The translations under genes and the position numbers were made by a program. A DNA stretch of 53,395 nucleotides from Alphaproteobacteria bacterium (lineage in GTDB: Bacteria; Pseudomonadota; Alphaproteobacteria; Bin95). The notes under the pieces are model-generated. The model was not told the DNA's origin. It saw only the letters and a program-made list of their open reading frames with translations, and did no database searches. The stretch covers positions 1 to 53,395 of the forward strand of contig JAJDVH010000246.1 in the NCBI GenBank assembly GCA_022826185.1, in the 5' to 3' direction. Below are positions 39,478 through 48,534 of this stretch, piece after piece (within the stretch, counting starts at the first letter, position 1; the number at the start of each line of letters is the position of its first letter).

Positions 39478-40439
39478 CGAGCGTCGCCGTCATCGGCGCA
39501 GGCGTTGCGGGCCTGACCGTCGCCACCGTGCTGGCCGAGCGCGGCGCGGAAGTCTCGGTCGTGGACCGCAGCCCCGGGCTCGGGCCGGACCAGTGCTCCT
39601 GGTATGCCGGCGGCATGCTGGCGCCCTGGTGCGAGCGGGAGAACGCCGAGGCGGAAGTCGTGGCGCTGGGCATGGGCGCGGCGGATTTCTGGGCCGAACG
39701 GGTGCCGGGCGTTGTGCGGCGCGGCAGCCTGGTGATCGCACCGGCGCGCGACAGCGGCGAGCTCCGCCGTTTCGCCCGGCGCACGGAGAACTTCGCCTGG
39801 CTCGACAGGGACGGCATCGACGAGCTGGAGCCGGCGCTGGAAGGACGGTTCGCTCGCGCGCTGTTCTTCGGCGAGGAGGCCCATCTCGATCCGCGCCTTG
39901 CGCTTCGGGCGCTGGTCGAAGGGCTCGGCGAGGCCGGCGTCGAGGTTCGCTACGGCACGGAGGCCGTTCCGGAGGCCGAGTGGACCGTGGATTGCCGGGG
40001 GCTCGCCGCGACGGACCGCCTGCCGGAACTGCGCGGCGTCAAGGGCGAGATGCTCCATATCCGCAGTCCGGAGGTGGCGCTGACCCGGACGGTGCGCCTC
40101 ATCCATCCCCGCATCCCGATCTATCTCGTGCCGCGCGGCGACGGCATGTACATGCTGGGCGCGACCACCATCGAGAACGACGAGCGCCGGCGCATCACGG
40201 CGCGTTCCATGGTGGAACTGCTGAGCGCCGTCTATGCGTTGCACCCGGCCTTCGGCGAGGCGGAGGTCGTGGAGATCGGCACCGACGCGCGACCGGCCTT
40301 TCCCGACAACCTGCCCCGGCTTGTCCGCGACGGAAAGCGGCTCCATGTAAACGGCCTCTACCGCCACGGTTTCCTGCTGGCCCCGGCGATGGCGTCGCGG
40401 GCGGCGGACATCGTGTTCGGCGAGGGAGCGCCGGCATGA
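39474..40439 (+). CDS. thiO: Glycine oxidase ThiO
   Basis: A 321-residue FAD-dependent oxidase that makes dehydroglycine for thiazole synthesis. The N-terminal VAVIGAGVAGLTVATVLAERG binds FAD, CSWYAGGMLAPWCE is characteristic of ThiO, and the C-terminal HVNGLYRHGFLLAPAMA closes the active site. ATG at 39474 overlaps the preceding gene; thiS follows with a 4-bp overlap. Confidence 0.93.
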   Translation: MTSVAVIGAGVAGLTVATVLAERGAEVSVVDRSPGLGPDQCSWYAGGMLAPWCERENAEAEVVALGMGAADFWAERVPGVVRRGSLVIAPARDSGELRRFARRTENFAWLDRDGIDELEPALEGRFARALFFGEEAHLDPRLALRALVEGLGEAGVEVRYGTEAVPEAEWTVDCRGLAATDRLPELRGVKGEMLHIRSPEVALTRTVRLIHPRIPIYLVPRGDGMYMLGATTIENDERRRITARSMVELLSAVYALHPAFGEAEVVEIGTDARPAFPDNLPRLVRDGKRLHVNGLYRHGFLLAPAMASRAADIVFGEGAPA

Positions 40440-40639
40440 CGGTCAGCATCGAACTCAACGGCGAGGAGGTCAGCACGGAGGCCGCGACGCTTGCCGACCT
40501 TCTCGACGAAAAGGGCTATAACGGGGCCGTGGTGGCGACGGCGCTCAACGGAACCTTCCTGCCGAAGGGGCTGAGGGCGGCGACGCCGCTTTCCGACGGC
40601 GACGCGGTGGAGATCGTGGCGCCGATGCAGGGAGGCTGA
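40436..40639 (+). CDS. thiS: Sulfur carrier protein ThiS
   Basis: A 67-residue ubiquitin-like carrier; its C-terminal Gly-Gly (PMQGG) becomes a thiocarboxylate that donates sulfur to thiazole. LNGEEVSTEAATLADLL and ALNGTFLPKG are typical. It overlaps thiO by 4 bp and lies directly before thiG. ThiF, which charges it, is not in the window. Confidence 0.94.
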   Translation: MTVSIELNGEEVSTEAATLADLLDEKGYNGAVVATALNGTFLPKGLRAATPLSDGDAVEIVAPMQGG

Positions 40640-40645
40640 CCGGCC

Positions 40646-41422
40646 TTGGATTTCTACGGCTTCGAGCCTTCGTCGCGCCTGTTCCTGGGCACGGCGCAAT
40701 ATCCCTCCCCGGCGGTCTTGGGCGAGGCGATCCGCGCGTCCGGCGTGGAGGTCGTCACCGTGTCGCTGCGGCGCGAGTCCGGCGCGGCACGCGCGGGCCA
40801 GGGCTTCTGGGAGCTGATCCGCTCGCTCGGCGTGCGCGTGCTGCCCAATACCGCCGGCTGCCACAGCGTCCGCGAGGCGGTGACGACGGCGGAGATGGCG
40901 CGCGAGGTGTTCGAGACCGACTGGATCAAGCTGGAGGTGATCGGCGAGGACGACACGCTCCAGCCGGACGTGTTCGGCCTGGTGGAAGCGGCGCGCATCC
41001 TGACCGACTCCGGCTTCAAGGTGTTTCCGTACACCACGGAAGACCTCGTCGTGGCCGAGCGGCTGCTCCAGGCCGGCTGCGAGGTGCTGATGCCCTGGGG
41101 CGCGCCCATCGGCAGCGGGCGCGGCCTCAACAATGTCTTCGCGCTGCGCGCCATGCGGGCGCACTTCCCCGATGTGCCGCTGGTGGTGGATGCCGGCATC
41201 GGCCTGCCTAGCCATGCGGCCGCCGCGATGGAGCTCGGCTACGACGCCGTGCTGCTGAACACGGCGGTCGCGAAGGCGGGCGACCCGGCCCGGATGGCGG
41301 CGGCGTTCGCGCAGGCGGTGGCCGCCGGCCGCGCGGCCCGGGATGCCGACCCGATGGAGCCGCGCGACATGGCCCGGCCTTCCACGCCCGTGATCGGCCG
41401 CGCCATGCTCGGCGATGCTTGA
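40646..41422 (+). CDS. thiG: Thiazole synthase ThiG
   Basis: A 258-residue TIM-barrel enzyme joining the ThiS sulfur, dehydroglycine and deoxyxylulose phosphate. The Schiff-base Lys is in WIKLEV, with [13 protein letters not shown] and [13 protein letters not shown] nearby. The start is a TTG at 40646; no ATG is available before the first conserved strand LFLGTAQY. It lies 6 bp after thiS and overlaps thiE by 8 bp. Confidence 0.94.
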   Translation: MDFYGFEPSSRLFLGTAQYPSPAVLGEAIRASGVEVVTVSLRRESGAARAGQGFWELIRSLGVRVLPNTAGCHSVREAVTTAEMAREVFETDWIKLEVIGEDDTLQPDVFGLVEAARILTDSGFKVFPYTTEDLVVAERLLQAGCEVLMPWGAPIGSGRGLNNVFALRAMRAHFPDVPLVVDAGIGLPSHAAAAMELGYDAVLLNTAVAKAGDPARMAAAFAQAVAAGRAARDADPMEPRDMARPSTPVIGRAMLGDA

Positions 41423-42011
41423 CCCGTTCTACCCGATCTTCGACAGTGCGGAATGGTGCGAACGGCTGGTGCCGCAGGGCATTCGCCTCGTGCAATTGCG
41501 CATCAAGGACCGGCCGGACGCCGAACTGCGCGCCGAGATCCGCGCGGCGAAGGCGGTCTGCGCGGCGCATGGCTGCCAACTGATCGTCAACGACTACTGG
41601 CGGCTCGCCATCGAGGAGGGCTGCGATTTCGTCCATCTCGGCCAGGAGGACCTGGACGGGGCGGACCTGGACGCCGTCCGGGCCGCCGGCCTCAGCCTCG
41701 GCGTCAGCACGCATGACGATGCCGAACTCGACCGGGCGCTGGCGACGAAGCCCGACTATGTGGCGCTCGGGCCGGTCTATCCGACGATCCTGAAGGCGAT
41801 GCGCTTCGGCCCGCAGGGGCTGGGGCGGGTCGGCGAGTGGAAGCGGCGCGTGGGCGCCATGCCGCTGGTCGCCATCGGCGGCCTGACGGTGGAGCGCGCG
41901 CCCGGCGTGCTGGAGGCCGGGGCCGACATCCTCTCCGCCGTCACCGACATCACGCTGAACCCCGACCCCGAGGCGCGGGTGCGGGAGTGGCTGGCCGTCA
42001 CGCGGGCGTAG
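41415..42011 (+). CDS. thiE: Thiamine-phosphate synthase ThiE
   Basis: A 198-residue TIM-barrel enzyme coupling the thiazole phosphate with the pyrimidine. VQLRIKD, the [25 protein letters not shown] stretch and ALGPVYPT carry the phosphate- and pyrimidine-binding positions. It starts inside the thiG end. ThiC and ThiD are absent here, so pyrimidine supply must come from elsewhere. Confidence 0.93.
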   Translation: MLDPFYPIFDSAEWCERLVPQGIRLVQLRIKDRPDAELRAEIRAAKAVCAAHGCQLIVNDYWRLAIEEGCDFVHLGQEDLDGADLDAVRAAGLSLGVSTHDDAELDRALATKPDYVALGPVYPTILKAMRFGPQGLGRVGEWKRRVGAMPLVAIGGLTVERAPGVLEAGADILSAVTDITLNPDPEARVREWLAVTRA

Positions 42012-42106
42012 AGCAGGCATCCGCCGCCGCCGGCCGTCCATCCGGCCCGCCTCCCAGGGCCGCGCTCCAACACCGCCGCGCGGGGAGACTCCGTGCAGGG
42101 CGTTAC

Positions 42107-42518
42107 GAAGTGTCATGTTTTGTCATGTTCTCCATGCGTATAATGCTTGTTCGATATCCCGTTCCGGCATAACGCCGTCGATCCGGGCAGGGGTTCCGGG
42201 CATTCCATCCGGCTCCTCCGGTTCCTCGTTTTCGGCATGGGCCTGTCCTTTCGATCCGTCTTCGTTTCGTTCTTCCCGCCGCCCGGCTGCCTCGGCGGCG
42301 GGACCCTGATTCGCGCGTATCGCGCGCGGGTGCGGGCGGGTGTCGGCGCCGGCGCGGTTCGCGCGCCTGATTGCGCGCGCGAGTCGGCAAGGCGCAACTC
42401 TCCCGTCGATTCCTTCGGGGTTTTTTCGCGCCGGCGCCGGCGCGAAGCAGGAGGCGAAACGACCCGCGGATACCGCTTCCTCCTACCTTATTCTAGCACA
42501 CACGCCCAGATGTCAAGA
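42107..42518 (-). repeat. Dispersed structured element, copy 3
   Basis: The third copy is read on the minus strand: TTGACA (42516-42511), 15 nt, TAGAAT (42495-42490), then hairpins TCGCGCGC/GCGCGCGA around CTGATTGC (42359-42382), CGCGCG-TAT-CGCGCG (42312-42326) and a 9-bp stem CCCGCCGCC/GGCGGCGGG (42275-42302), which is two base pairs longer than its equivalent in copy 2. It ends with CATGACA repeats (TGTCATG at 42111 and 42121). A 15-codon frame MPERDIEQALYAWRT mirrors copy 2. The copy is inverted relative to copy 2. Confidence 0.85.
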
Positions 42519-42620
42519 TTAAACTCTGATATTTTTTCATATTTTGTGAACAAACAGCGGAATCCGGCTATGGGCCCGCCCTGCCGGCCTCGGGAACGCC
42601 CACCCCGGCGCGCTACCGCC
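42519..42620. other. AT-richer gap after the element
   Basis: An AT-rich patch (42520-42550, attttttcatattttg) just outside the element is unlike the surrounding high-GC DNA. No gene is seen. Confidence 0.4.
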
Positions 42621-43271
42621 TCAGGACGGCGCGGTCCGGTAGATGTGCCAGTGCAGGATCGCGGCGGCGCTGCGGTGGGGCGACCAGATTTCGGTGAGCC
42701 GCGCGGCCTCGGCGGGCGTCGGGCGGGCGTCGAGGCCGAGGGTCTTCTGGAGCGCGGCGCAGAGCGCGAGGTCGCCCGCCGGCCAGATGTCCGGGCGGCC
42801 GGCCGCGAACAGCAGCCAGACCTCCGCCGTCCAGCGCCCGACCCCCTTCAAGGCCGAGAGCGCGGCAATGGCCTCCTCGTCCGGCATCCGCTGGATGCGC
42901 CGGAGCGAGACCCGCCGGGACGCAAGCTCGCCGGCGATGGAGAGCGCATAGCCCGCCTTGGGCCGCGAGAGCCCGGCGGCGCGAAGCCCCTCCGGCCCGA
43001 GCGCCAGCACGGCCGCGGGCGTGACCCTGCCGCCCGCAGCCTCCTCCAGCCGCCCCCAGATCGCCCGCGCCGAGGCGGCCGAGACCTGCTGCGCCGCAAT
43101 CGCCCTCAGCAGCGCCGCAAAGCCCGCCCCCCGAAGCGCCATCGGCGGCGCCCCGACCTCATCCAGCGCCGCCCGAATGCGCCCGTCCCGCCCGGCCAGC
43201 GCGGCCAGCCCGGCCCGCCAGCGTTGTACCGCGCCGCGCCGAGGCGGGGGAAGGTTCCTGTCTTCGGTCAT
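42621..43271 (-). CDS. DNA-3-methyladenine glycosylase, AlkA-like
   Basis: A 216-residue HhH-GPD glycosylase for alkylated bases. The helix-hairpin-helix is SALKGVGRWTAEVWLLFA, followed by the catalytic Asp in WPAGDLALCAAL; the N-terminal LRGAGFAALLRAIAAQQVSAASARAIW is the family helix. No Fe-S cysteines are seen, so it is AlkA rather than Nth-like. Confidence 0.9.
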   Translation of the reverse strand: MTEDRNLPPPRRGAVQRWRAGLAALAGRDGRIRAALDEVGAPPMALRGAGFAALLRAIAAQQVSAASARAIWGRLEEAAGGRVTPAAVLALGPEGLRAAGLSRPKAGYALSIAGELASRRVSLRRIQRMPDEEAIAALSALKGVGRWTAEVWLLFAAGRPDIWPAGDLALCAALQKTLGLDARPTPAEAARLTEIWSPHRSAAAILHWHIYRTAPS

Positions 43272-43538
43272 GCGCCGTTCCCGATACCCTTCGCCCGGCC
43301 GGACCTCACTCGACTAGTCCGGTAGACCGGACCGGCAACCCTACCTTTGCGCCCCGGCCGTAGTACCGGCGGGTGAGTGATTTCCACAATCCGGCCGTCA
43401 AGCTCCGGGAGGTCGTTTTCGACATGAACATCTCACGGCCAGCAGCCACACGGGAGCACAATAGTGAGCCTTTGGCTGCTTTCGTTTGGCCGAGAGGCAG
43501 ACTCCCGAAGAACGCAACTGCCACGGGCATCGAAACCT
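43272..43538. other. Intergenic stretch before the AbiE genes
   Basis: I see no confident gene, tRNA or repeat here. The base composition falls compared with the AlkA side, which suggests this is the boundary of acquired DNA. Confidence 0.4.
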
Positions 43539-44360
43539 TCACAGGTCCTTTTCTCCCTTCCACGGATCGCCGGGAAAGAGCGAGACCAGTTCTTCCGAAA
43601 CCGTCCGGGCTGCTTCGGCCGGCTGCCATTCGAAGCCCGGCCTGAGCAACGCGCTTATGTCTGCATTGAACTGCCCGTCGCCAAGTTTGCCTGCAAGATT
43701 ACGCTCGAACATCGCGCGACTTACCCGACTACCCTCTCGCGCCATGTACTCGCGGAACACCGACGCAATCCGCCCGGCATCGCTCCGGCTGTCTCCGAGC
43801 CCTGTGGCAAGGTCAAATAAGTCCCGGCCCTTGCGGCGCTGATAGAGCGCCCGCAACTTCGTTGCCAGCAGTTCGTCGAGTGCGAAAGTCGTGATATCGG
43901 CCGTTCCCGAATACCACCGCGAGTCGACCGAGAATGGCCGTCTCCTGAAGCCCAGCGCCGCAAAATGCTCGCGTGTATTGATCTCGACCTTAAGCCGCAA
44001 ACGCATCGCGGGAACGTCCTCGGACAGGAATCGGTAGCCGAACGTCACTCGTCCCTGCGACTGCTTCCAATGCGCGTCGCCGAGCCAGGGGTCGAGCGCA
44101 TTTCGTAGCCTGTCCATCAACGGACCGGCAGGGCCGGGCTCGATCTGGACCAGATCGATATCCTCGGAATAGCGCGCGGGCGGTGTAAGGTAGAGCTTGT
44201 AGAGCGCCGTGCCTCCCCGGAAGGCGAGCGCCCCGGCGAGAACCGGATCGGAGAATATCGCGACCAGGGCGCGGCTGATGACCAGATCCTGCTCGACCTG
44301 GAAATCCTCGCTCCACGGCGCCCGCTCCCGCCATCCGGTGATGTAGTCGCGCGGGATCAT
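43539..44360 (-). CDS. AbiEii-type nucleotidyltransferase toxin
   Basis: A 273-residue toxin of the AbiEii/AbiGii family. The core FRGGTALYKLYLTPPARYSEDIDLVQ has the GGTAL and the DIDL metal-binding pattern of nucleotidyltransferases; FALDELLATKLRALYQRRKGRDLFDLATGL is the second conserved block. In type IV systems, such toxins modify tRNA or other nucleotide targets. It overlaps the antitoxin gene by 4 bp. Confidence 0.92.
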   Translation of the reverse strand: MIPRDYITGWRERAPWSEDFQVEQDLVISRALVAIFSDPVLAGALAFRGGTALYKLYLTPPARYSEDIDLVQIEPGPAGPLMDRLRNALDPWLGDAHWKQSQGRVTFGYRFLSEDVPAMRLRLKVEINTREHFAALGFRRRPFSVDSRWYSGTADITTFALDELLATKLRALYQRRKGRDLFDLATGLGDSRSDAGRIASVFREYMAREGSRVSRAMFERNLAGKLGDGQFNADISALLRPGFEWQPAEAARTVSEELVSLFPGDPWKGEKDL

Positions 44361-45157
44361 GCTTCTGTCTCGACGTTTGCGTTCACGAATAACCGCCAGT
44401 CTTTCGACCGTGGCGCATCCGCAGCATCCGCGCCGGGCAAGAGCTTCGTATAGTTGCGGGCGCGCTGTTGCACATGCGCCTTGAGCGGCGCGGCCTTGTC
44501 TGCGGCCCCGACATATTCGAGGAGATAGCCCAGACGCTGAGCCCAGAGAATCGACGCGGACTTCGAGGCCCTGACGAGGCGCTCCGGGTCCATGTCCCCG
44601 CCCAGCTCGGAAAGCACGCCCGCCACCCGGTCCAGTCCGCCGGCGCGACGCATGTATCCGACGAGATCGAGCGCCGTCGCTTCCACGGTTGATACCATGA
44701 CCGTTCCGCGCGGATTGTTGAACCTCTCGACCGGCACATCGGCCAGGTTGCGGCGCGCGATGAAGGCAACCCTTACAGCGCCGCGCAGGATAGCCGGCCG
44801 GTTCTTCTCGATGACGACCTGGAACTCCTGCGGACGATGATGGGCCGCGCCGTGATACTGGGCGGCCGAGAGCAGACCGGCATAGTAGCGGTTATTCCAG
44901 TGCCCCATCAGCGCCGGAACGAACTGGTCCGCCGGCAGGCAGCCGAGTCGCCTGTATTCGGGCGGCACGATGACGTAGAAGCCGCGCGCGGGGCTTGCGA
45001 TCTCTCCCCTTGCCGCGAGGCGGCTTAGCGCCTGGCGCGTCGCCGCATCGGAGACCCCAAGAGCCGCGCGAAGCTCGGACGAGGTAAAATGATACCGGCC
45101 GCGAGCGGCCAGATCCGCGATGATATTGCGGGCGCGCGGCACAGCGAATGCACACAT
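44357..45157 (-). CDS. AbiEi-type antitoxin
   Basis: A 266-residue antitoxin. The N-terminal winged helix FTSSELRAALGVSDAATRQALSRLAARGEI binds DNA, and the central ALMGHWNNRYYAGLLSAAQYHG with TVMVSTVEATALDLVGYM are family segments. It is likely a repressor of its own promoter; an inverted repeat is just upstream. Toxin and antitoxin overlap as in known abiE pairs. Confidence 0.9.
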   Translation of the reverse strand: MCAFAVPRARNIIADLAARGRYHFTSSELRAALGVSDAATRQALSRLAARGEIASPARGFYVIVPPEYRRLGCLPADQFVPALMGHWNNRYYAGLLSAAQYHGAAHHRPQEFQVVIEKNRPAILRGAVRVAFIARRNLADVPVERFNNPRGTVMVSTVEATALDLVGYMRRAGGLDRVAGVLSELGGDMDPERLVRASKSASILWAQRLGYLLEYVGAADKAAPLKAHVQQRARNYTKLLPGADAADAPRSKDWRLFVNANVETEA

Positions 45158-45163
45158 GGCACC

Positions 45164-45184
45164 GACAAAGTAGCATTATTTGTC
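45164..45184 (-). promoter_or_regulatory. Putative operator of the AbiE operon
   Basis: GACAAA (45164-45169), 9 bp, TTTGTC (45179-45184) is an inverted repeat 7 bp before the antitoxin start. AbiEi proteins are known to bind inverted repeats at this place, so autoregulation is likely. The surrounding AT-rich sequence would hold the promoter. Confidence 0.5.
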
Positions 45185-45364
45185 ACAATATCAATGTGAA
45201 TTCGTAATTCATGCGGCCGGCGCACCGATCAACACTCTCACCGCGCCCTCCGAGATCGCACCAGCGACTTTGAATTTCAGCGCGTTCTCCGGCGGCGAGA
45301 ACCGGCGTATTCTCGCCCTGATCGAGAAAGGGTTCGGGCTGCGCGCCGAACCGGAGGATTGCAG

Positions 45365-46219
45365 ATGAGCGGGGAGCTTGAGGGCAGGGTTGCTGTCGTT
45401 ACCGGGGCGGCCGGGGGGATCGGGCGGGAGTTCGTGCGCGGGCTGCTGGGCGCGGGCGCGAAGGTGGCGGCGCTCGACAAGGATGAGGACCGGCTCGCCG
45501 ATTTCGCGGCGGAGCAGGAGGATGCGGTCTCCGCAGGCCGCCTCGCCGCCTTCGGGCTGGACATTGCGGACAATGCCGCGTGCGAGGCGGCGGTCGAGCG
45601 GACGCGGGACGTCCTCGGCGGACTGCATATCCTCGTCAATAACGGCGCGGTGGGCATGGGCGTCATCCGCTCCGACCACATGACGAACCTCATCGAAATC
45701 GACGAGATCGAACCGGAGGTCTGGGACCGGTTCGTCGCGGTGAACCTGTCCGGGGCCTGGTACATGACCCGCGCCGCCGCCGGCGGGCTGCTGGACCAGG
45801 GGTGGGGGCGCATTATCAATGTCACCACCAGCTTCTTCACCATGCTGCGCGGGCGGTTCCATCCCTACGGCCCCGCGAAGGCCGGGCTGGAGGCGATGTC
45901 CGCCGGTCATGCCGCGGAGTTCGCCGGCCGGGGCGTAACGGTGAACGTGGTCGTGCCCGGCGGCCCGGCGGACACGCCGATGGTTCCGCAGGAGTCCGGC
46001 ATCGACCGCTCGCTGATGGTGCGGCCCTCGGCGATGGCGCCGCCGGTGCTCTGGCTCTGCTCCGCGGAGGGCGCCGGCTGGACCGGACACCGCTATGTCG
46101 CGGGCAACTGGGATGCCGCGCTCGACCCTGCCGCAGCGGCGGAAGGCTGCCGCGCCCCCATCGCCTGGCCGGACCTCGCGCAGAGCCCGGTGTGGCCGGG
46201 AGGCAAGCCGCCGGAGTGA
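45365..46219 (+). CDS. Short-chain dehydrogenase/reductase
   Basis: A 284-residue SDR. VTGAAGGIGREFV binds the cofactor, NNGAVG stands for NNAG, and the active site is in TTSFFTM with HPYGPAKAGLE (Tyr and Lys). The C-terminal 30 residues are an extension. ATG at 45365 is preferred to the TTG at 45359 because GGAGG lies 7 nt before it. Substrate unknown. Confidence 0.85.
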   Translation: MSGELEGRVAVVTGAAGGIGREFVRGLLGAGAKVAALDKDEDRLADFAAEQEDAVSAGRLAAFGLDIADNAACEAAVERTRDVLGGLHILVNNGAVGMGVIRSDHMTNLIEIDEIEPEVWDRFVAVNLSGAWYMTRAAAGGLLDQGWGRIINVTTSFFTMLRGRFHPYGPAKAGLEAMSAGHAAEFAGRGVTVNVVVPGGPADTPMVPQESGIDRSLMVRPSAMAPPVLWLCSAEGAGWTGHRYVAGNWDAALDPAAAAEGCRAPIAWPDLAQSPVWPGGKPPE

Positions 46220-46230
46220 TCCGTTCCGGT

Positions 46231-46258
46231 TTGACAACGGGCCCCGCCCCGCTATAAC
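46231..46258 (+). promoter_or_regulatory. Sigma-70-type promoter of rpsD
   Basis: TTGACA (46231-46236), 16-nt spacing and TATAAC (46253-46258) form a near-consensus promoter about 100 bp before the rpsD start. It is the strongest promoter match I see in the window. The gap to rpsD (about 100 nt) is GC-rich and can fold; S4 autoregulation was not identified. Confidence 0.8.
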
Positions 46259-46359
46259 CCGCCGCATTCCCGAGAACGCGGGCGGCTCCGCCCCGTCCCG
46301 GCCCTTGCGCCGGGACCTATCGGGACAACAACAAACGCGAAAGCGAGCGGCAAAAAGCC

Positions 46360-46974
46360 ATGGCAAAACGCGAAAGCGCGAAACACAAGATAGACCGGCG
46401 CCTCGGCGTCAATCTCTGGGGGCGGCCCAAAAGCCCCTATAACCGCCGCGAATACGGGCCGGGCCAGCACGGGCAGCGCCGGCGCAAGCCCACCGATTTC
46501 GGCCTCCAGCTGCGCGCCAAGCAGCAGCTCAAGGGGCATTACGGCGACATTTCCGAAAAGCAGTTCCGCCGCCTCTACCACGAGGCCGTGCGCCGGCGGG
46601 GGGACACGGGCGAGAACCTGATCGAGCTGCTGGAGCGCCGGCTCGACGCCGTGGTCTATCGCATGAAGTTCGTGCCGACGATCTTCGCCGCGCGCCAGTT
46701 CGTGAACCACGGCCATGTCCGGGTGAACGGGCGGCGTCTCAACATCCCCTCCTACCGGGTGCGCGACGGCGACGTGATCGAGGTGAAGCAGAAGTCTCGC
46801 ACCATGGCGCTAGTGCTGGAGGCCATCGAATCGCCGGAGCGCGACGTGCCGGACTATCTCTCGGTGGACTTCAACGAGCTGAAAGGCACCTTCCAGCGCG
46901 GGCCCGGCCTGGCCGATGTGCCCTTTGCGGTCCAGATGGAGCCGCATCTGGTGGTGGAGTTCTACTCCCGGTAG
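46360..46974 (+). CDS. rpsD: 30S ribosomal protein S4
   Basis: A 204-residue ribosomal protein that nucleates 30S assembly on 16S rRNA. The start [26 protein letters not shown], the [19 protein letters not shown] block and the S4 RNA-binding domain [28 protein letters not shown] are all typical. It uses its own promoter and is followed 2 bp later by a desaturase gene. Confidence 0.98.
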   Translation: MAKRESAKHKIDRRLGVNLWGRPKSPYNRREYGPGQHGQRRRKPTDFGLQLRAKQQLKGHYGDISEKQFRRLYHEAVRRRGDTGENLIELLERRLDAVVYRMKFVPTIFAARQFVNHGHVRVNGRRLNIPSYRVRDGDVIEVKQKSRTMALVLEAIESPERDVPDYLSVDFNELKGTFQRGPGLADVPFAVQMEPHLVVEFYSR

Positions 46975-46976
46975 CG

Positions 46977-47918
46977 ATGGGCGCGCCGGAACCTTTGCGG
47001 CCGCCGCGCCGGATTCCGGATCGCCGCACGATTCTCGCCCGCATGGACGGCGGTGAACGGCGGAGGCTGCTGCAACGCTCCGACCGCAAGGGCCTTGTCC
47101 GTCTTGCGGGCCATCTGGCGGCGCTCGGGCTCACCGGATCGCTCATCGCGCTGGAGGCGCCCGGCTGGCCGGTGCTGCTGCTGCCCCACGGCATCCTGCT
47201 GGCCTTCCTGTTCTGCCTTCTGCATGAGGCCGTGCACGGGACGCCGTTCCGCAGCGGCTGGCTGAACGGCGCGGCCGCCCGGGGCGTCGGGTTCGTCGTC
47301 TTCCTGCCGCCGGCATGGTTTCGCCATTTCCACCTGGCGCATCACCGCCACACGCACGACCCGGAGCGCGACCCGGAACTGGCGCGGCCCCTGTCCCGGT
47401 CGAAGGCGGGCCTCGCCTGGCATATCGCGGGCGGCGCCTACTGGGCCCGGCAGGCGCGGATGCTGGTCGCCAATGCGGCGGGCCGGAACCGCGACGCCTT
47501 CGTTCCGCCGTCGGGGCGCGGCGCGGTGGCGCGCGAAGCCCGGCTGTTCCTGCTGCTCTATGCGGGCGCGGCGGCGCTCTCGGTCCTACTCGGCGCGACG
47601 GCCCTGCTGTGGCTCTGGCTGCTGCCGCTCATGCTGGGACAGCCCTTCCTGCGCCTCTACCTGCTCACCGAGCATACCGGCTGCCCGCATGTGCCCGACA
47701 TGCTGCGGAACACGCGCACGACCTTCACCAACCCGCTGGTGCGCTTCTTTGCGTGGAACATGCCCTACCATGTCGAGCACCATGTCCATCCGACGGTGCC
47801 GTTCCACAAGCTGCCGACGTTCCACAGGATCCTGCAGGACGACCTGACGATCACCGCGAACGGCTACCCGGCCGCGGCGCGCGCTGCGGTCTCCGCCGTT
47901 CTGGCGGGAAAGGCGTAA
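46977..47918 (+). CDS. Fatty acid desaturase family protein
   Basis: A 313-residue membrane enzyme with the three histidine boxes of desaturases and hydroxylases: HEAVH, HLAHHRHTH and HVEHH. Several hydrophobic segments place it in the inner membrane. It may act on fatty acids, sterols or carotenoids; the substrate is not known. The 2-bp distance to rpsD suggests shared transcription. Confidence 0.9.
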   Translation: MGAPEPLRPPRRIPDRRTILARMDGGERRRLLQRSDRKGLVRLAGHLAALGLTGSLIALEAPGWPVLLLPHGILLAFLFCLLHEAVHGTPFRSGWLNGAAARGVGFVVFLPPAWFRHFHLAHHRHTHDPERDPELARPLSRSKAGLAWHIAGGAYWARQARMLVANAAGRNRDAFVPPSGRGAVAREARLFLLLYAGAAALSVLLGATALLWLWLLPLMLGQPFLRLYLLTEHTGCPHVPDMLRNTRTTFTNPLVRFFAWNMPYHVEHHVHPTVPFHKLPTFHRILQDDLTITANGYPAAARAAVSAVLAGKA

Positions 47919-47926
47919 CCCCGGCG

Positions 47927-48265
47927 TCAGGCCGTCATGCCGGGCGTTTCGATGCCGTGCTCGTTGAGGAAGCCCTGAAGCTCGCCCGCGTCCCACATCT
48001 CGCGCACGATATCGCAGCCGCCGACGAACTCGCCCTTCACATAAAGCTGAGGGATGGTCGGCCAGCCGGTGAACTCCTTGATGCCCTGGCGGACTTCCAT
48101 GTCCTCCAGCACGTTCACCGAATGGTATCTCACGCCCATATGGTTCAGCACGCCGGCCACCGCCGAGGAGAAGCCGCATTGCGGGAAGACGGGCGTGCCC
48201 TTCATGAACAGCACGACATCGTTCCCGTTCACGGTTTCCTGGATGCTGGTCATCGCGTCGCTCAT
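47927..48265 (-). CDS. grxD: Monothiol glutaredoxin GrxD
   Basis: A 112-residue CGFS-type glutaredoxin; Cys30 is in FPQCGFSSA. The [11 protein letters not shown] (cis-Pro) and GGCDIVREM motifs bind glutathione and a [2Fe-2S] cluster shared with BolA. It lies 16 bp after bolA, the known partner. ATG at 48265 is the start of family length. Confidence 0.96.
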   Translation of the reverse strand: MSDAMTSIQETVNGNDVVLFMKGTPVFPQCGFSSAVAGVLNHMGVRYHSVNVLEDMEVRQGIKEFTGWPTIPQLYVKGEFVGGCDIVREMWDAGELQGFLNEHGIETPGMTA

Positions 48266-48281
48266 CGGCTTCTCCCGGTTT

Positions 48282-48521
48282 TCAAGAGGTCTCGGGGGCG
48301 GCCGTGCGCAGCGCCAGCGCATGCAGCTCGCCCCCCATCCGGCCCTGCAGGGCCCTGTAAACGATCTGGTGCTGCTGCACGCGGGACTTGCCGCGGAAGG
48401 CCTCCGAGACGACGCGGGCGGCATAGTGGTCGCCGTCGCCCGCGAGGTCCTCGATCGCAACCTCGGCGTCCGGCAGCGCCTCGCGGATCAGGCGTTCGAT
48501 TTCTTCCGCCTGCATGGGCAT
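48282..48521 (-). CDS. bolA: BolA family protein
   Basis: A 79-residue protein with the BolA fold: [21 protein letters not shown], then [31 protein letters not shown], including the conserved His positions. BolA proteins pair with CGFS glutaredoxins in Fe-S regulation. It is 13 bp after purL and before grxD. Confidence 0.95.
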   Translation of the reverse strand: MPMQAEEIERLIREALPDAEVAIEDLAGDGDHYAARVVSEAFRGKSRVQQHQIVYRALQGRMGGELHALALRTAAPETS

Positions 48522-48534
48522 TCGTTGCGTCCCC

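Noticed and set aside
43373-43645. 90-residue frame between alkA and abiE
   Set aside because: It overlaps the end of the toxin gene and shows no recognisable content; the reverse frame is no better.
45180-45368. 62-residue frame starting MSQYQCEF
   Set aside because: It ends at the ribosome-binding site of the SDR gene and has no family pattern or site for initiation that I can support.
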